DNA of 64,000 bases. Source: Gluconobacter frateurii. GTDB taxonomy: Bacteria; Pseudomonadota; Alphaproteobacteria; Acetobacterales; Acetobacteraceae. Shown here one piece after another: positions 27,611-37,250 of the stretch. Location: NCBI RefSeq assembly GCF_002723955.1, contig NZ_BEWN01000003.1, positions 434,001 through 498,000 of the forward strand. The letters run 5' to 3'. Under the pieces are notes generated by a model. It searched no databases and was not told the DNA's origin. It saw only the letters and a program-made list of their open reading frames with translations. The translations under genes were made by a program, and so were the position numbers. Each line of letters begins with the position of its first letter. The first letter of the stretch is position 1.

Positions 27611-28912
27611 TCAGGCCCGACTGTGCGCTTTACTCACAAAATGGCGAACGATTGCAATCACAAGCATGATCCCCATCGTAAGCGTGCTGATGACCAGTTC
27701 GTGACGGGTATGGGGCACGAGCGCCATAGCGATCAGAGCGCCGAGCAAAAGTAGAAATGTGAGGATCGGAGTGATACCCAATCCACAGAGACGGACACGT
27801 GTGAAAACGATCAGAGCATTGTGAAAAATGACGAGGGCGCCCGTTGCACTGAGCAGAAACGCAAAGACCGCATTGGGCGACAATATGGCGACTGCCGCAA
27901 TTATGAGAGCCGCCGCCGAGCTGAAAAGAACGGCAATCCGGGGAGCCTGAGTGCTGGGATGCAGCCGCATGAACGCCTTGGGCGCATCATCAACATCGGC
28001 CAGTTCAAAAAGAATGCGGGACGTTGCGTACAGCCCTGAATTCAGCGTGGAGAGCATGGCAGAAACAATCACGACTTCCATGGCTGCACTGGCAAAAGGA
28101 ATGTGAAGCTGATTAAGAACGAACAGAAAGGGAGACTCTCCCGGTGTGAGAGAACTCCAGGGGACAAGACAGAGAATGAGTGCAACGGAAGTGAGATAAA
28201 AACCCACGATCCGTAGGCCAACCGAACGCGTCGCTTTTGCGATGTTTTTATCTGGAGTTTCAGACTCAAGAGCTGCGATCGTGATCACTTCGCTACCGGA
28301 CATGGAAAACATGATCGCCGGGATTGCCGCCAGAAGCGCCAGCCATCCATGCGGCAGAAGTCCGCCCCCAAAAACGTTCTGCCGAATGGGGATGTGGCCT
28401 TGAAAAAGGGTTACAACACCAATCAGAATGAAAGCAGCGATGGCGCCAACCTTCAGCATAGAAAACCAGTATTCAAACTCGCCATAAGCACGGACAGCCA
28501 TAAGATTGGCTCCCGTCATGACGGCCAGGATAATGCACTCAACCAGTGCATAAGGAAGATGGACAAGCGGCGTTAGAAGGGACGCTGCTGCCATGATCTC
28601 GATCCCGAGGGTCGTGACCCAGACGAGCCAGTAAGTCCATCCCGTCATGAAACCGGCGTGTCCTCCGAGCGCATGGCGTATCTGATTGACGAAAGACCCA
28701 TGTCCAGGGGCACTCAATGCAACATCCCGGAGCATGAGATTTACCAGATAGGTCATCAGCCCTGACAGGGCGTAAGACAGCAAGGCTCCTGGCCCTGCGA
28801 CCGAAATAGGAGCAGAAGCTCCAATGAAAAACCCGGCCCCGACCACGCCGCCGATCGAAATCATAGCGATGTGGCGTGGTTTCAGGCTTTGAGCAAGAAC
28901 TGTATCTTTCAT
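27611..28912 (-). CDS. APC-family amino acid/amine permease
   Basis: A 433-residue transporter with about 12 membrane helices. The N-terminal LKPRHIAMISIGGVVGAGFFIGAS is the conserved helix 1 of the amino acid transporter branch (GabP, AroP, PheP relatives). A central FSMSGSEVITIAALE segment is also typical. Likely proton-coupled import of an amino acid, GABA or amine for the enzymes encoded beside it. The upstream 180 bases to the tautomerase gene hold no gene but could hold an internal promoter. Confidence 0.88.
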   Translation of the reverse strand: MKDTVLAQSLKPRHIAMISIGGVVGAGFFIGASAPISVAGPGALLSYALSGLMTYLVNLMLRDVALSAPGHGSFVNQIRHALGGHAGFMTGWTYWLVWVTTLGIEIMAAASLLTPLVHLPYALVECIILAVMTGANLMAVRAYGEFEYWFSMLKVGAIAAFILIGVVTLFQGHIPIRQNVFGGGLLPHGWLALLAAIPAIMFSMSGSEVITIAALESETPDKNIAKATRSVGLRIVGFYLTSVALILCLVPWSSLTPGESPFLFVLNQLHIPFASAAMEVVIVSAMLSTLNSGLYATSRILFELADVDDAPKAFMRLHPSTQAPRIAVLFSSAAALIIAAVAILSPNAVFAFLLSATGALVIFHNALIVFTRVRLCGLGITPILTFLLLLGALIAMALVPHTRHELVISTLTMGIMLVIAIVRHFVSKAHSRA

Positions 28913-29093
28913 GCACAGACGGCCTTGTTACGGCAGCAATCTGTATAATCCGGAGACGGACGAAAAGGGCGTGAATCATTCGCCGGAAACATGATCAATT
29001 GCTGTTTCATGCACTTTTCCCTTTTTCAATCCGAATGATGCGCCTTGAGGTTTATGGATCTGCCAGAAAAGAGATTACCCCTGGAAGCCCGTC

Positions 29094-29501
29094 TTACGTT
29101 TTGGCAGGAAGAGGCAGCTCTCCTGTAAGGAACTGGCCCCGACCATGACCAAATGACCAATGAGCGTCCCCATTCTCAACAACGGATACCATCACGTCAG
29201 ATGGCAGAATTCCACATTCTGCTTCGAGACGTTCCGTCAGAAGACGATAAAAACCGGCAATCTGCTCCTCACCGCGTGGGCGGCTGAAAACCTGAAGAAG
29301 CACGACTTTTTCGGTACGAGGAATATCAAGTCCTGTATCCTCAACGATCATATGCGAAGGTTTATGTTCTGAGACGAGTTGATAACGGTCACGTCGAGGT
29401 ACTTGAAACGCTTCGAGCATGGCCTCGTGGGCGGCATCCAGAAGCGTCTTGACCTCGCTTTCTGACCGGCCTTCAAGAATATGGAAGTGAAGAAGCGGCA
29501 T
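29094..29501 (-). CDS. Tautomerase family protein (4-oxalocrotonate tautomerase-like, long form)
   Basis: About 135 residues. After removal of the start Met the protein begins with Pro (PLLHFHILEGRS), the catalytic proline of the tautomerase superfamily. The body shows the two-unit beta-alpha-beta pattern with VPRRDRYQLVSEH and a C-terminal WSFGHGRGQF ending found in the cis-CaaD/MSAD-like or DUF1904-like long forms. ATG 29501 has AGGAGA 8 bases before it. It lies between an aminotransferase and a permease; isomerisation of an enamine/imine or keto-enol intermediate of amine breakdown is plausible but inferred. Confidence 0.82.
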   Translation of the reverse strand: MPLLHFHILEGRSESEVKTLLDAAHEAMLEAFQVPRRDRYQLVSEHKPSHMIVEDTGLDIPRTEKVVLLQVFSRPRGEEQIAGFYRLLTERLEAECGILPSDVMVSVVENGDAHWSFGHGRGQFLTGELPLPAKT

Positions 29502-29539
29502 CGTTGTCTCCTGAGTGACGGAAAAGGACAGAATGCAGA

Positions 29540-30892
29540 TTACTGCGTAACAGAAACAATCAATCGACGAACCGTTTCGACCATGTCCTGCAATTGTTCT
29601 GTTGTCGAGATAAAGGGAGGACCAAAAGACACCGTATCCCCAGTACACCGTAAAAGAAGACCATTTTTCAGGCCTAGTTCAAAGAGCGGCAGCCCACGGG
29701 CACCCGGAGCGTCGGAGGCAGGAACCAGATCAATAGCTGCTGTCAGGCCGATATTGCGGATATCTTTGATACCCTCTAGATCAGCAAGGGAATGAATGGC
29801 CTCTTCCAGAATGATTTCTAGACTACGAGCCCGAGAAATCAGAGACTCTTCTTCCATAATGTCCAGAACGGCATGACCCACAGCCGCAGCCAGGGGATGT
29901 CCCGAATAGGTATAGCCGTGGGCAAATTCAACGGCATTTTTCGGACCAGTCATGAATGTGTCGTAAATGTCCGAGCTGACAATGACACCACCCATCGGGA
30001 CGATACCGTTGGTGACGGCTTTGGCAAATGTAATCATATCCGGCTTCACGTTAAAACGCTGGGATGCAAAATTGTCACCCATGCGACCAAAGCCAGTGAT
30101 GACTTCATCAAAAATCAGAAGAATACCGTGCTTAGTGCAAATTTCGCGTAACCGCTGAAGATACCCGACTGGAGGTACCAGAACGCCCGTTGATCCCTGA
30201 ACAGGTTCAACGATGACTGCGGCGATTGTTGAAGCATCATGGAGCCCGATCAGACGCTCCAGATCTTCAGCATACTCACCACCCCAGGCCGGCTGCCCTT
30301 TGGAGAACGCCATGTGCGCTGAATCGTAAGTGTGGCGCAAATGGTCAACGCCATTCATCATTCCATTAGCAAACATCTTGCGATTGGGAACAATGCCGCC
30401 AACCGACATGCCACCAAAGCCAACCCCGTGATAGCCACGTTCCCGACCGATCATGCGGAAACGGCCGCCTTCACCTCTGAGGCGATGATACCCAAGGGCA
30501 ATCTTGAGAGCCGTATCCACCGCTTCTGAGCCGGAATTGGCAAAGAAAACATGATCCAGACCATTTGGAGCCATACCCGCAATACGCTCAGCCAGGCGCA
30601 CGGTCACAGGATTGGCCATCTGGAAGGCCGTGCAATAATCCAAGGTCTCAGCTTGCGTCTTCAATGCCTCCACGATCCGCGGATGACCATGCCCCAGAGG
30701 GGTGCACCACAACCCGGACAGCGTATCAAATAGCGGCTTGCCTTCAGCCGTGTAGTAATAGGCTCCCTTCGCAGACGTGATGATGCGGGATGCCGGATGT
30801 TCCTTGACACGGCGGTTCGCCGTGAATGGCATCCAGTAAGTGCCATTTTTCAAGGTTCGCTCACAATCGAATTCATTGAGCAACTGTGCCAT
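29540..30892 (-). CDS. Class III aminotransferase (omega-amino acid/beta-alanine:pyruvate type)
   Basis: About 450 residues, PLP enzyme of the omega-transaminase group. Hallmarks: TYWMPFTANR near the start, LSGLWCTPLGHGHP, FANSGSEAVDTALK for phosphate binding, DEVITGFGRMG with the PLP Asp, and the Schiff-base Lys in MITFAKAVTNG. It would transfer the amino group of beta-alanine, GABA or a diamine to pyruvate. ATG 30892 has an AAAGG site; an in-frame ATG at 30952 would add 20 residues that look unconserved, so either is possible. It is divergent from a MocR-type regulator, a usual arrangement for controlled transaminase genes. Confidence 0.9.
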   Translation of the reverse strand: MAQLLNEFDCERTLKNGTYWMPFTANRRVKEHPASRIITSAKGAYYYTAEGKPLFDTLSGLWCTPLGHGHPRIVEALKTQAETLDYCTAFQMANPVTVRLAERIAGMAPNGLDHVFFANSGSEAVDTALKIALGYHRLRGEGGRFRMIGRERGYHGVGFGGMSVGGIVPNRKMFANGMMNGVDHLRHTYDSAHMAFSKGQPAWGGEYAEDLERLIGLHDASTIAAVIVEPVQGSTGVLVPPVGYLQRLREICTKHGILLIFDEVITGFGRMGDNFASQRFNVKPDMITFAKAVTNGIVPMGGVIVSSDIYDTFMTGPKNAVEFAHGYTYSGHPLAAAVGHAVLDIMEEESLISRARSLEIILEEAIHSLADLEGIKDIRNIGLTAAIDLVPASDAPGARGLPLFELGLKNGLLLRCTGDTVSFGPPFISTTEQLQDMVETVRRLIVSVTQ

Positions 30893-31007
30893 TCCGCAAC
30901 CTTTGTCATTAAACGCTGCCGCGCCCGGAGAGGTGGGAATGCGGCGTTTCATGAATATTCTTCGTTCGGAACGAGATTGCCTATATACAGTTCCCTGGTT
31001 TATGAGT

Positions 31008-31041
31008 GAACCTGTACCGGTCAATCGAGCAGTACAGGTTC
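31008..31041. promoter_or_regulatory. Inverted repeat, likely MocR operator
   Basis: A perfect 10-bp inverted repeat, GAACCTGTAC at 31008-31017 and GTACAGGTTC at 31032-31041, separated by 14 bases, in the divergent region between the aminotransferase operon (-) and the MocR gene (+). A partial match to the half site (TATACAGTTCC) lies at about 30985. Spacing of about 24 bases between half-site centres is near two and a quarter DNA turns. A TTGACT hexamer overlaps the right side and could be a -35 box. Confidence 0.55.
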
Positions 31042-31117
31042 TTTTGACTTGGAAAATAGCCATGACTGCCCTTTCGAGGGCACTGGTTTAAAAATTTTCA
31101 GTGGCTCGTGCATCGAT

Positions 31118-32518
31118 ATGCTCAAACTTTCTATGGCCTCCCACCAGCCGCTTGTTGCCCAGATTGTCACCCAGATTGCAGAGCGGATCCGCACTGGAGA
31201 CTGGCCGGAAGGCATGAGACTCCCTTCTATTCGACGGCTTTCTGCAGATTCCGGCGTCAGTCCCCTCACGGTTTCCAATGCCTACAACCGACTTGTTGCG
31301 GATGGCCTCCTGGAGGCTCGAAGAGCAAGTGGCTACTTTGTTACCCGGCAGGAAGACAGTGGGCGTGTGCTTCCTCAGCGAACCGTGGCGACATCCGTAG
31401 ATTCCCTTTGGCTCCTGCAACGCGCTTATGAAAGCACTCCGAATCATATTCAGGCGGGCTGTGGCTGGTTGCCTGACAGCTATCTGTTTGGCAGTGGCGT
31501 AAAGCAGGCTCTCAGCAGCCTCGGCCGCAAATCAGAACTGATAAATCTGGGATATGGAAATCCCTACGGGCATGAGGGCCTGCGGGAACAAATCTGTTTG
31601 ATGCTTTCCAGACAAGGAATTGCCTGCAACACGTCTTCGATCATTATGACGCATGGTGCCAGTCAGGCGCTTGAGCTTGCCGTTCGCTGTCTGGCCCAAA
31701 ATGGTGACACGATATTTGTCGAAGACCCGGGGTACTGCAACTTTTTCCCAGCGCTTCAGGCACTGGGGCTAAACATCGTTGGCATTCCTCGCCTGCAGGA
31801 CGGCCCGTGCCTGGAAACCCTTCAGAAACTGGCTCAGGTAAAAGCTCCCAAAGTTTTTATCATCAACACCAGACTCCATAATCCCACCGGAACAAGTTGC
31901 AGTGCGCCTGTTCTTCATCAGGTTCTGAAACTGGCTGAACTTTATGGATTTACCCTGATTGAGGATGACATCTTTGGAGATCTTGCTGCAGAGAAAACAC
32001 CAACACTGGCCTATCTGGGCCGACTGGAACAGGTCATACGTGTCAGCAGTTTTTCCAAGACAATCTCGCCAGGATTACGTGTTGGATATGTTGCGTGCTC
32101 ACCGAGCATGGCTCACCATATCCTTAAACTCAAAATGGCAAGCAGCCTGACAAGCAATGGTATTTCAGAGGCAATTGTGCATCACATTCTAGCGGATGGT
32201 CGCTACCGACTTCATCTCGCAAGACTACGCGAAGCACTTTCAGAATTACAGAAAAGCGCAGGAAAAAAATTTCAAAAGTGTGGCCTTATCCCGTTTGAAA
32301 AACCTGATGGTGGGATGTTTTGCTTGATGCGCTTTCCTCACGAGATCGACCTGCTGGCATTAACCAAAGAGGCCGCTCTCGCTGGCATCATGCTCGCGCC
32401 GGGAAGTTACTTTTCCCCTAACAATGCACCTTCTCCCTGGCTGCGTTTCAACATCACTCATACAAATTCTCCACGCCTGTTTTCCTTTCTGAATCAAAGG
32501 GTTTTCCAGAAGCCGTAA
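31118..32518 (+). CDS. MocR/GabR-type PLP-dependent GntR-family regulator
   Basis: About 466 residues: an N-terminal GntR winged helix (RIRTGDWPEGMRLPSIRRLSAD then GVSPLTVSNAYNRLVADGLL) joined to a class I aminotransferase fold. The PLP-binding Lys is in SSFSKTISPGLRVGY. Such fusion proteins (GabR, PdxR, TauR) sense an amine or PLP adduct and control the divergent transaminase operon. ATG 31118 is used because the winged-helix domain begins just after it; ATG 31133 is an alternative. No strong ribosome site precedes either. The perfect inverted repeat at 31008-31041 is the best candidate binding site. Confidence 0.88.
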   Translation: MLKLSMASHQPLVAQIVTQIAERIRTGDWPEGMRLPSIRRLSADSGVSPLTVSNAYNRLVADGLLEARRASGYFVTRQEDSGRVLPQRTVATSVDSLWLLQRAYESTPNHIQAGCGWLPDSYLFGSGVKQALSSLGRKSELINLGYGNPYGHEGLREQICLMLSRQGIACNTSSIIMTHGASQALELAVRCLAQNGDTIFVEDPGYCNFFPALQALGLNIVGIPRLQDGPCLETLQKLAQVKAPKVFIINTRLHNPTGTSCSAPVLHQVLKLAELYGFTLIEDDIFGDLAAEKTPTLAYLGRLEQVIRVSSFSKTISPGLRVGYVACSPSMAHHILKLKMASSLTSNGISEAIVHHILADGRYRLHLARLREALSELQKSAGKKFQKCGLIPFEKPDGGMFCLMRFPHEIDLLALTKEAALAGIMLAPGSYFSPNNAPSPWLRFNITHTNSPRLFSFLNQRVFQKP

Positions 32519-32876
32519 AACGCGATCCATTTGAGGCGCAACAAAAGCTGCAACCGGAGTGATGTCGAAAGTTCGACGAGTCTACTGAAATTGAGGTGTT
32601 TTAAATCCTAAACACCCCTAGGCGTTTTATCAGCCTACTCAAGGACTTTTCAATCACCGAACAAAACCGTTGCGACTTCGATTTTATATTCATACACTTT
32701 GCAAAATGACGGCTATTGAAGCTCTCCAATGAGAAATTCCTTCTCTCGAAACGCTTTAATGATGCCTCAAGGAAAATGTGCTCTGGCGTCGATTGGCAAC
32801 ACCCTCGTCTCTTTGAGAGACTGATCGGGGGTCCGCAGTGGTTGTTACAGACACCCAAAGAGATGGAACAGAACTT
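32519..32876. other. Gap between MocR gene and TonB receptor
   Basis: About 350 bases without a recognisable gene. A 7-bp inverted repeat GGTGTTT...AAACACC at about 32595-32616 could be the MocR terminator. The receptor's promoter should lie in the right half. Confidence 0.4.
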
Positions 32877-35294
32877 GTGAGCAAAAGAACACCCCTCTCG
32901 GTCCATGTGAAGTGTCCTTCTCAGCGTCTTTCCTTTCAGAAAACCCTTTCATTATCCGCCCTTCTCTGCGTTCTTCCAGGCCAACTCTATGCTGCAGAAA
33001 GCTTGCCATCTTCCAGAAAAGCCGTCGCTCACTCAGCGCGAAAAGCATCCAACCCGGTAAAAAGAACGACGCATCGCGCCCCAACATCCGTTACTGGCGG
33101 CAACGAAACGATGAAGGTCAGCGCAAGCCGAGCAGTGTCACGGGGGGCTGAAAACGTTGTTTCAAAGGCGGTCATGGCGCAGTTCACGCCGGGAACAAGC
33201 GTCCTGAAAGCTGTAGACCGCCTGCCCGGCGTCAGCTTCAGTTCCACAGACCCCTTAGGTATCGATACATGGGGCAGTAGCATCTACGTTCGTGGATTTT
33301 TCATGGATCAGATCGGCGTAACGCTGGATGGTATCCCTCTGAATGATCAGACCTACGAGAGCAACAATGGACTGAACGTCATTCAGGCCTCGATTTCCGA
33401 TGATATCGAGCGCTCTGTCCTGTCGGAGGGACCAGGAGGCGTAGACGTTCCATCTACCTCTACACTGGGCGCTACTCTTCAGTTTGAAACGTCCGATCCC
33501 AAGGATAAGGCTGGCGGAAAGATTTCTCAGGGTTTCGGCAGCTACAGTTCCTATCGTACCTATATCCGGGCGGATACCGGCAAGCTGAATGCCTCGGGAA
33601 CCAAGGCTTATGTCGCTTATTCCCGAAGCCAGGAAGGCAAGTGGATGGGCGGCGGGGACCAGTTCCAGCAGCAGGTAGACGCAAAAATCGTTCAACCCAT
33701 CGGCCATGACAGCGTTATCAAAGCTTTCTTTAACTGGAGCGACATGCAGGAATGGGGATATCAGGACACGTCCCTTGCAATGCTCAAGACACTTGGCTGG
33801 CGTGTTCCGCATCTTTATCCAAACTACGGTTTGGCAACGGCCTATGCCGCTGGAGAAGTCTCCCTTCCAACCTCTGATGCGATTGAGGCCAACGGTGATG
33901 AACCTTACCTGTACGATGGCGGCCAGGCAGAAGTTGATTACACGGGTGGCCTGAACCTGGATCTGGTGCTGACGGATCGGCTTCGCTGGAGAAGCACGAT
34001 TTATGGAACAAGTCAGACGGGTTATTACACCTATTCCGATTATGAAACGCCATCAGCGGACACCGGCGCCCCCTTCTCGGAAGAGGTCTGGCAGAACCGG
34101 CAGGAGCGCTATGGTTTCACGACGTCCCTGAACTATCATATTGCCCATCATACAATCGACACAGGCGTCTGGTTCGAAAACAACAACCAGCAGGCAGATC
34201 TTTTCTGGTATAATGAGCCACTTCTTGGAACAGGTGCACCACTAAAAACTGTTGGCCCGTACAATACTTATGGAAAAGCCTTCATGCAGGGCTATGGTTT
34301 CGTATGGCATACCAACAACTTCACATATCATCTTGAAGATACGTGGCGTCCGTTGGAAAACGTCCGCATTTCTGCTGGCTTCAAGTCCATGATTTCCACT
34401 ACGGCAGGTGGTGCGAACTACAACAACTCGGATTATACTGGCGCGGATGCTCTTCCAAACGGCAGTATGACCGCTTCGGCTGCATTCCTTCCACATGTGG
34501 GAGGAAGCTGGCACTTCCTTAGCCATCATGAGCTTTATTTTGATCTTGCCGAGAATATGCGTTCTTATCAGGTGCTCCCGAATGGTGTGGGCAACTCCTT
34601 ATGGTCCGTTCAGGATCAGGAAACTTTTCAGCAACTTCGCCATACTGTGAAGCCGGAGCGTGACTGGGTTTATGCGGTTGGATATCGCTACACGGACAAA
34701 TATGTTCAGGCCAGCCTAGCAGGCTACCATGCCGACGCCAGCCACCGCCTCCAGTCTGCGACGGAAGGTACAATTACGAACCCGGTTTCAAGTGTAACAC
34801 AGACAAGCGTTCATACGAACGGAGTTGATGCCTCTCTGACACTCACTCCCTTCAAAGGACTGACACTCTATAACAGCGTCAGTTACAACCATTCGACTTA
34901 TGGCGGGAACATTACAACAGCCGATGGCATTTATTACACCAAAGGGAAGAAAGTCGTGAACTATCCTCAGTTCATGTACAAGGCGAATCTTTCCTATCGC
35001 TGGAAAGGCCTCGAAACACACTTCGATGTTCATTACTACTCAAAAAGGTACTTCAGCTACACGAACGACACGTCGGTTCCAGGCTACTGGCTAGCCAGCG
35101 CAGGTGCGAGATACAATGCCGGAAACTGGGGACTTGCCAAGAACATCACTTTTGACTTCAACGTCTATAACCTCTTCAATTCAAAATATATTTCCATGAT
35201 GGGTGAAAACGGCAACCCGATGTCCGGCGATTATCAGTCGCTTGAGCGCGGCTCGCCACGCCAGTTCTTTGGCACTGTCAGCACGGAATTCTGA
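32877..35294 (+). CDS. TonB-dependent outer-membrane receptor
   Basis: About 805 residues. An N-terminal signal sequence (hydrophobic stretch KTLSLSALLCVLPGQLYA) precedes a basic linker and a plug domain: SVLKAVDRLPGVSFSSTDPLG, SSIYVRGFFMDQIGVTLDGIPL. A long beta-barrel follows and the protein ends in Phe (GTVSTEF), the outer-membrane sorting residue. The start is uncertain: GTG 32877 has GAGATGG upstream, GTG 32838 and GTG 32907 are alternatives. It lies between two amine gene groups and could import a metal complex or cofactor for the periplasmic amine-oxidising enzymes, but this is only positional inference. A related receptor is at 57073. Confidence 0.88.
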   Translation: MSKRTPLSVHVKCPSQRLSFQKTLSLSALLCVLPGQLYAAESLPSSRKAVAHSARKASNPVKRTTHRAPTSVTGGNETMKVSASRAVSRGAENVVSKAVMAQFTPGTSVLKAVDRLPGVSFSSTDPLGIDTWGSSIYVRGFFMDQIGVTLDGIPLNDQTYESNNGLNVIQASISDDIERSVLSEGPGGVDVPSTSTLGATLQFETSDPKDKAGGKISQGFGSYSSYRTYIRADTGKLNASGTKAYVAYSRSQEGKWMGGGDQFQQQVDAKIVQPIGHDSVIKAFFNWSDMQEWGYQDTSLAMLKTLGWRVPHLYPNYGLATAYAAGEVSLPTSDAIEANGDEPYLYDGGQAEVDYTGGLNLDLVLTDRLRWRSTIYGTSQTGYYTYSDYETPSADTGAPFSEEVWQNRQERYGFTTSLNYHIAHHTIDTGVWFENNNQQADLFWYNEPLLGTGAPLKTVGPYNTYGKAFMQGYGFVWHTNNFTYHLEDTWRPLENVRISAGFKSMISTTAGGANYNNSDYTGADALPNGSMTASAAFLPHVGGSWHFLSHHELYFDLAENMRSYQVLPNGVGNSLWSVQDQETFQQLRHTVKPERDWVYAVGYRYTDKYVQASLAGYHADASHRLQSATEGTITNPVSSVTQTSVHTNGVDASLTLTPFKGLTLYNSVSYNHSTYGGNITTADGIYYTKGKKVVNYPQFMYKANLSYRWKGLETHFDVHYYSKRYFSYTNDTSVPGYWLASAGARYNAGNWGLAKNITFDFNVYNLFNSKYISMMGENGNPMSGDYQSLERGSPRQFFGTVSTEF

Positions 35295-35538
35295 AGACAT
35301 GCTGGAATCGTGCCTGTCGCATGATAATAGCCGGACAATGGAGAGGGCGCTTCCGCTCTCACCCATCCTCCTCGTGCAAATGCCGTATGAATATTCAGGA
35401 TGACCGCTCTCCCCGCAGATCTTTACATTGACACCACACGCATCCCGCAAGGATCAATCAAAACGGAAATGGATCTTTGCGAAACCATAACAAAATGCCA
35501 TCATCCTTTTCCATATTGCTCATAAGGATATGAATTAT

Positions 35539-36732
35539 ATGCGTAAACTCCCAACGACATTAGCGACCATGACAGCGTTTCTGCTGGCAACCGTCGCTTC
35601 AGGAGCGTGTGGGAACGCATATGCCGACGATCCTGTCCTTCAGACGGAGGAGAGCGATATTATCAAGCTTTCCCCAGTGACCGATCATCGCATCCTAGTT
35701 CAGGATGCCGTCGGACATCATGCAAAAGACGGGCGTGTCTATGTTGTGGATGCAGACAAGGGCAAGCTCCTTGGCATGGTCCAGGCTGCCTACAACGGAA
35801 ACGTTGTACAGGACCCAAAAGGACGGGCGTTCTATGTGGGTGAAACGGTCTGGTCCCGCGGCAACCGTGGGGACCGCGCTGATCTGTTGGCGTCCTACGA
35901 TCCGCAAACCCTTGAGATCGTGAATGACCACCTCCTTCCTGGACGGGCACTCGTTACACCCAAGAAAAATGATCTGACCATCAGCAGCGATGGCAGCCGC
36001 GTGTATGTCTATGACATGGTACCCACCAATGCGGTGCATGTCATAGATACTGCAAGCCACAAGCTCAGTCTGAATGTTGATCTTCCAGGCTGTGCCCTGA
36101 CTTATCCATGGGGCAACGCCGGGTTCACGTCCATCTGTGCCGATGGCAGTCTTGCCAATGTCAGTCTCAATGCTGGGAAGGCAGACGTCACCCACACGAA
36201 GCCGTTCTTTGACCCGGAGAAGGATGCTGTCTTCGAACACAGTCCAACACGCCGGACTGACGGCAAAACCTGGTTCATTTCCTATAGTGGCCTCGTTTAC
36301 CCTACGGCACTGTCTGCACAAACGAAGATCGACACAGCCTGGTCCATTCAGGAAGCCGCCGGAATGAAAGCTGCTCCAGCGGCTGACAGTCCTTTCACGG
36401 TAACCTGGCGCCCCGGCGGTTGGCAGCTCTCAGCCTTGCATTACGCAACAGGGCATCTCTTCGTAGCGATGCATCAGGGCACGTTCTGGACGCACAAGAC
36501 AGCCGGAACGGAAGTCTGGGAACTTGATGTAGCAACCCACAAGCTGATCCGGCGCATCAAACTGCCGAAGCCAAGCTCCATGGTCGGTGTAACGCAGGAT
36601 GCCAAGCCACTGATGTTCACCTCGGATGAAGCCGGAGATCTCTTCATCTGGGATGCAACAACCGGGAAGATGTTACGCAAGATGCCTCATCTGGGTGACG
36701 ACCTGTATTTTACAGTCGCGCTGGGGGAATAA
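35539..36732 (+). CDS. mauB: Amine dehydrogenase large subunit (MauB/AauB-type)
   Basis: About 397 residues with an N-terminal signal sequence (LATMTAFLLATVASGACGNAYA). The rest is a seven-bladed propeller pattern with repeated short strands, e.g. GRVYVVDADKGKLLG, SRVYVYDMVPTNAVHVIDT and FIWDATTGKML, as in the heavy chain of methylamine or aromatic amine dehydrogenase. It would form a periplasmic heterotetramer with the TTQ-bearing small subunit encoded at 37833. ATG 35539 is preferred over ATG 35530 because AGGA lies about 11 bases before it but only 2 before the other. It opens a tightly overlapped operon: B, E, D, A, then two cytochromes. Whether the substrate is methylamine, an aromatic amine or another primary amine cannot be fixed here. 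Confidence 0.88.
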   Translation: MRKLPTTLATMTAFLLATVASGACGNAYADDPVLQTEESDIIKLSPVTDHRILVQDAVGHHAKDGRVYVVDADKGKLLGMVQAAYNGNVVQDPKGRAFYVGETVWSRGNRGDRADLLASYDPQTLEIVNDHLLPGRALVTPKKNDLTISSDGSRVYVYDMVPTNAVHVIDTASHKLSLNVDLPGCALTYPWGNAGFTSICADGSLANVSLNAGKADVTHTKPFFDPEKDAVFEHSPTRRTDGKTWFISYSGLVYPTALSAQTKIDTAWSIQEAAGMKAAPAADSPFTVTWRPGGWQLSALHYATGHLFVAMHQGTFWTHKTAGTEVWELDVATHKLIRRIKLPKPSSMVGVTQDAKPLMFTSDEAGDLFIWDATTGKMLRKMPHLGDDLYFTVALGE

Positions 36733-37250
36733 TGACCAGTTTCGTCATGCAAATGGCTGGTGCAGTGACTGCCGACACAACAGGTGTTCTGTTTCTGGCA
36801 TCCGCAGGGTCCAAGGCTTTGGATATCCCACGGTTTGCATCCGATATTGCTGCATATCGTCTCATCCCGCTCGATCTGGCCTTCCCGGTTGCCTATGGGC
36901 TGATTGCTATTCAGGCTGCTTTGGGTGCGTGGCTATGGAGTGGCTGGCTTGCGGCTATGGCAGGAATTGTAGCGTCGCTCCTGCTGTTATTCTTTGCCTT
37001 CGTGATGGGCATCAATGTCGCGCGAGGACGTACAACCCTATCATGCGGATGCCTTCCGGGAAGCAACAGCCAACTCTCATGGAGAGCTGTGGGGCGGAAT
37101 ATCGGCTTGGCCCTCATGGTGCTTCTCACTGGTTTTCTACCAAGGCCCAGTGGTGCTTTCCTGAACGCTGAGGCTCTCCTTGCAGGCATCAGCATTCTGT
37201 TGATTGCACTGGCTTCTGTTCATCTACGCCAGCCGGAACAGCACATATGA
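36732..37250 (+). CDS. mauE: MauE-like integral membrane protein
   Basis: A 172-residue protein with about four to five membrane segments and a C-G-C motif in TTLSCGCLPGS. It matches MauE, an inner-membrane factor (DoxX/VKOR-like fold) needed with MauD for correct disulfide formation in the amine dehydrogenase small subunit. The start overlaps the mauB stop (TAATG), implying translational coupling. Confidence 0.85.
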   Translation: MTSFVMQMAGAVTADTTGVLFLASAGSKALDIPRFASDIAAYRLIPLDLAFPVAYGLIAIQAALGAWLWSGWLAAMAGIVASLLLLFFAFVMGINVARGRTTLSCGCLPGSNSQLSWRAVGRNIGLALMVLLTGFLPRPSGAFLNAEALLAGISILLIALASVHLRQPEQHI

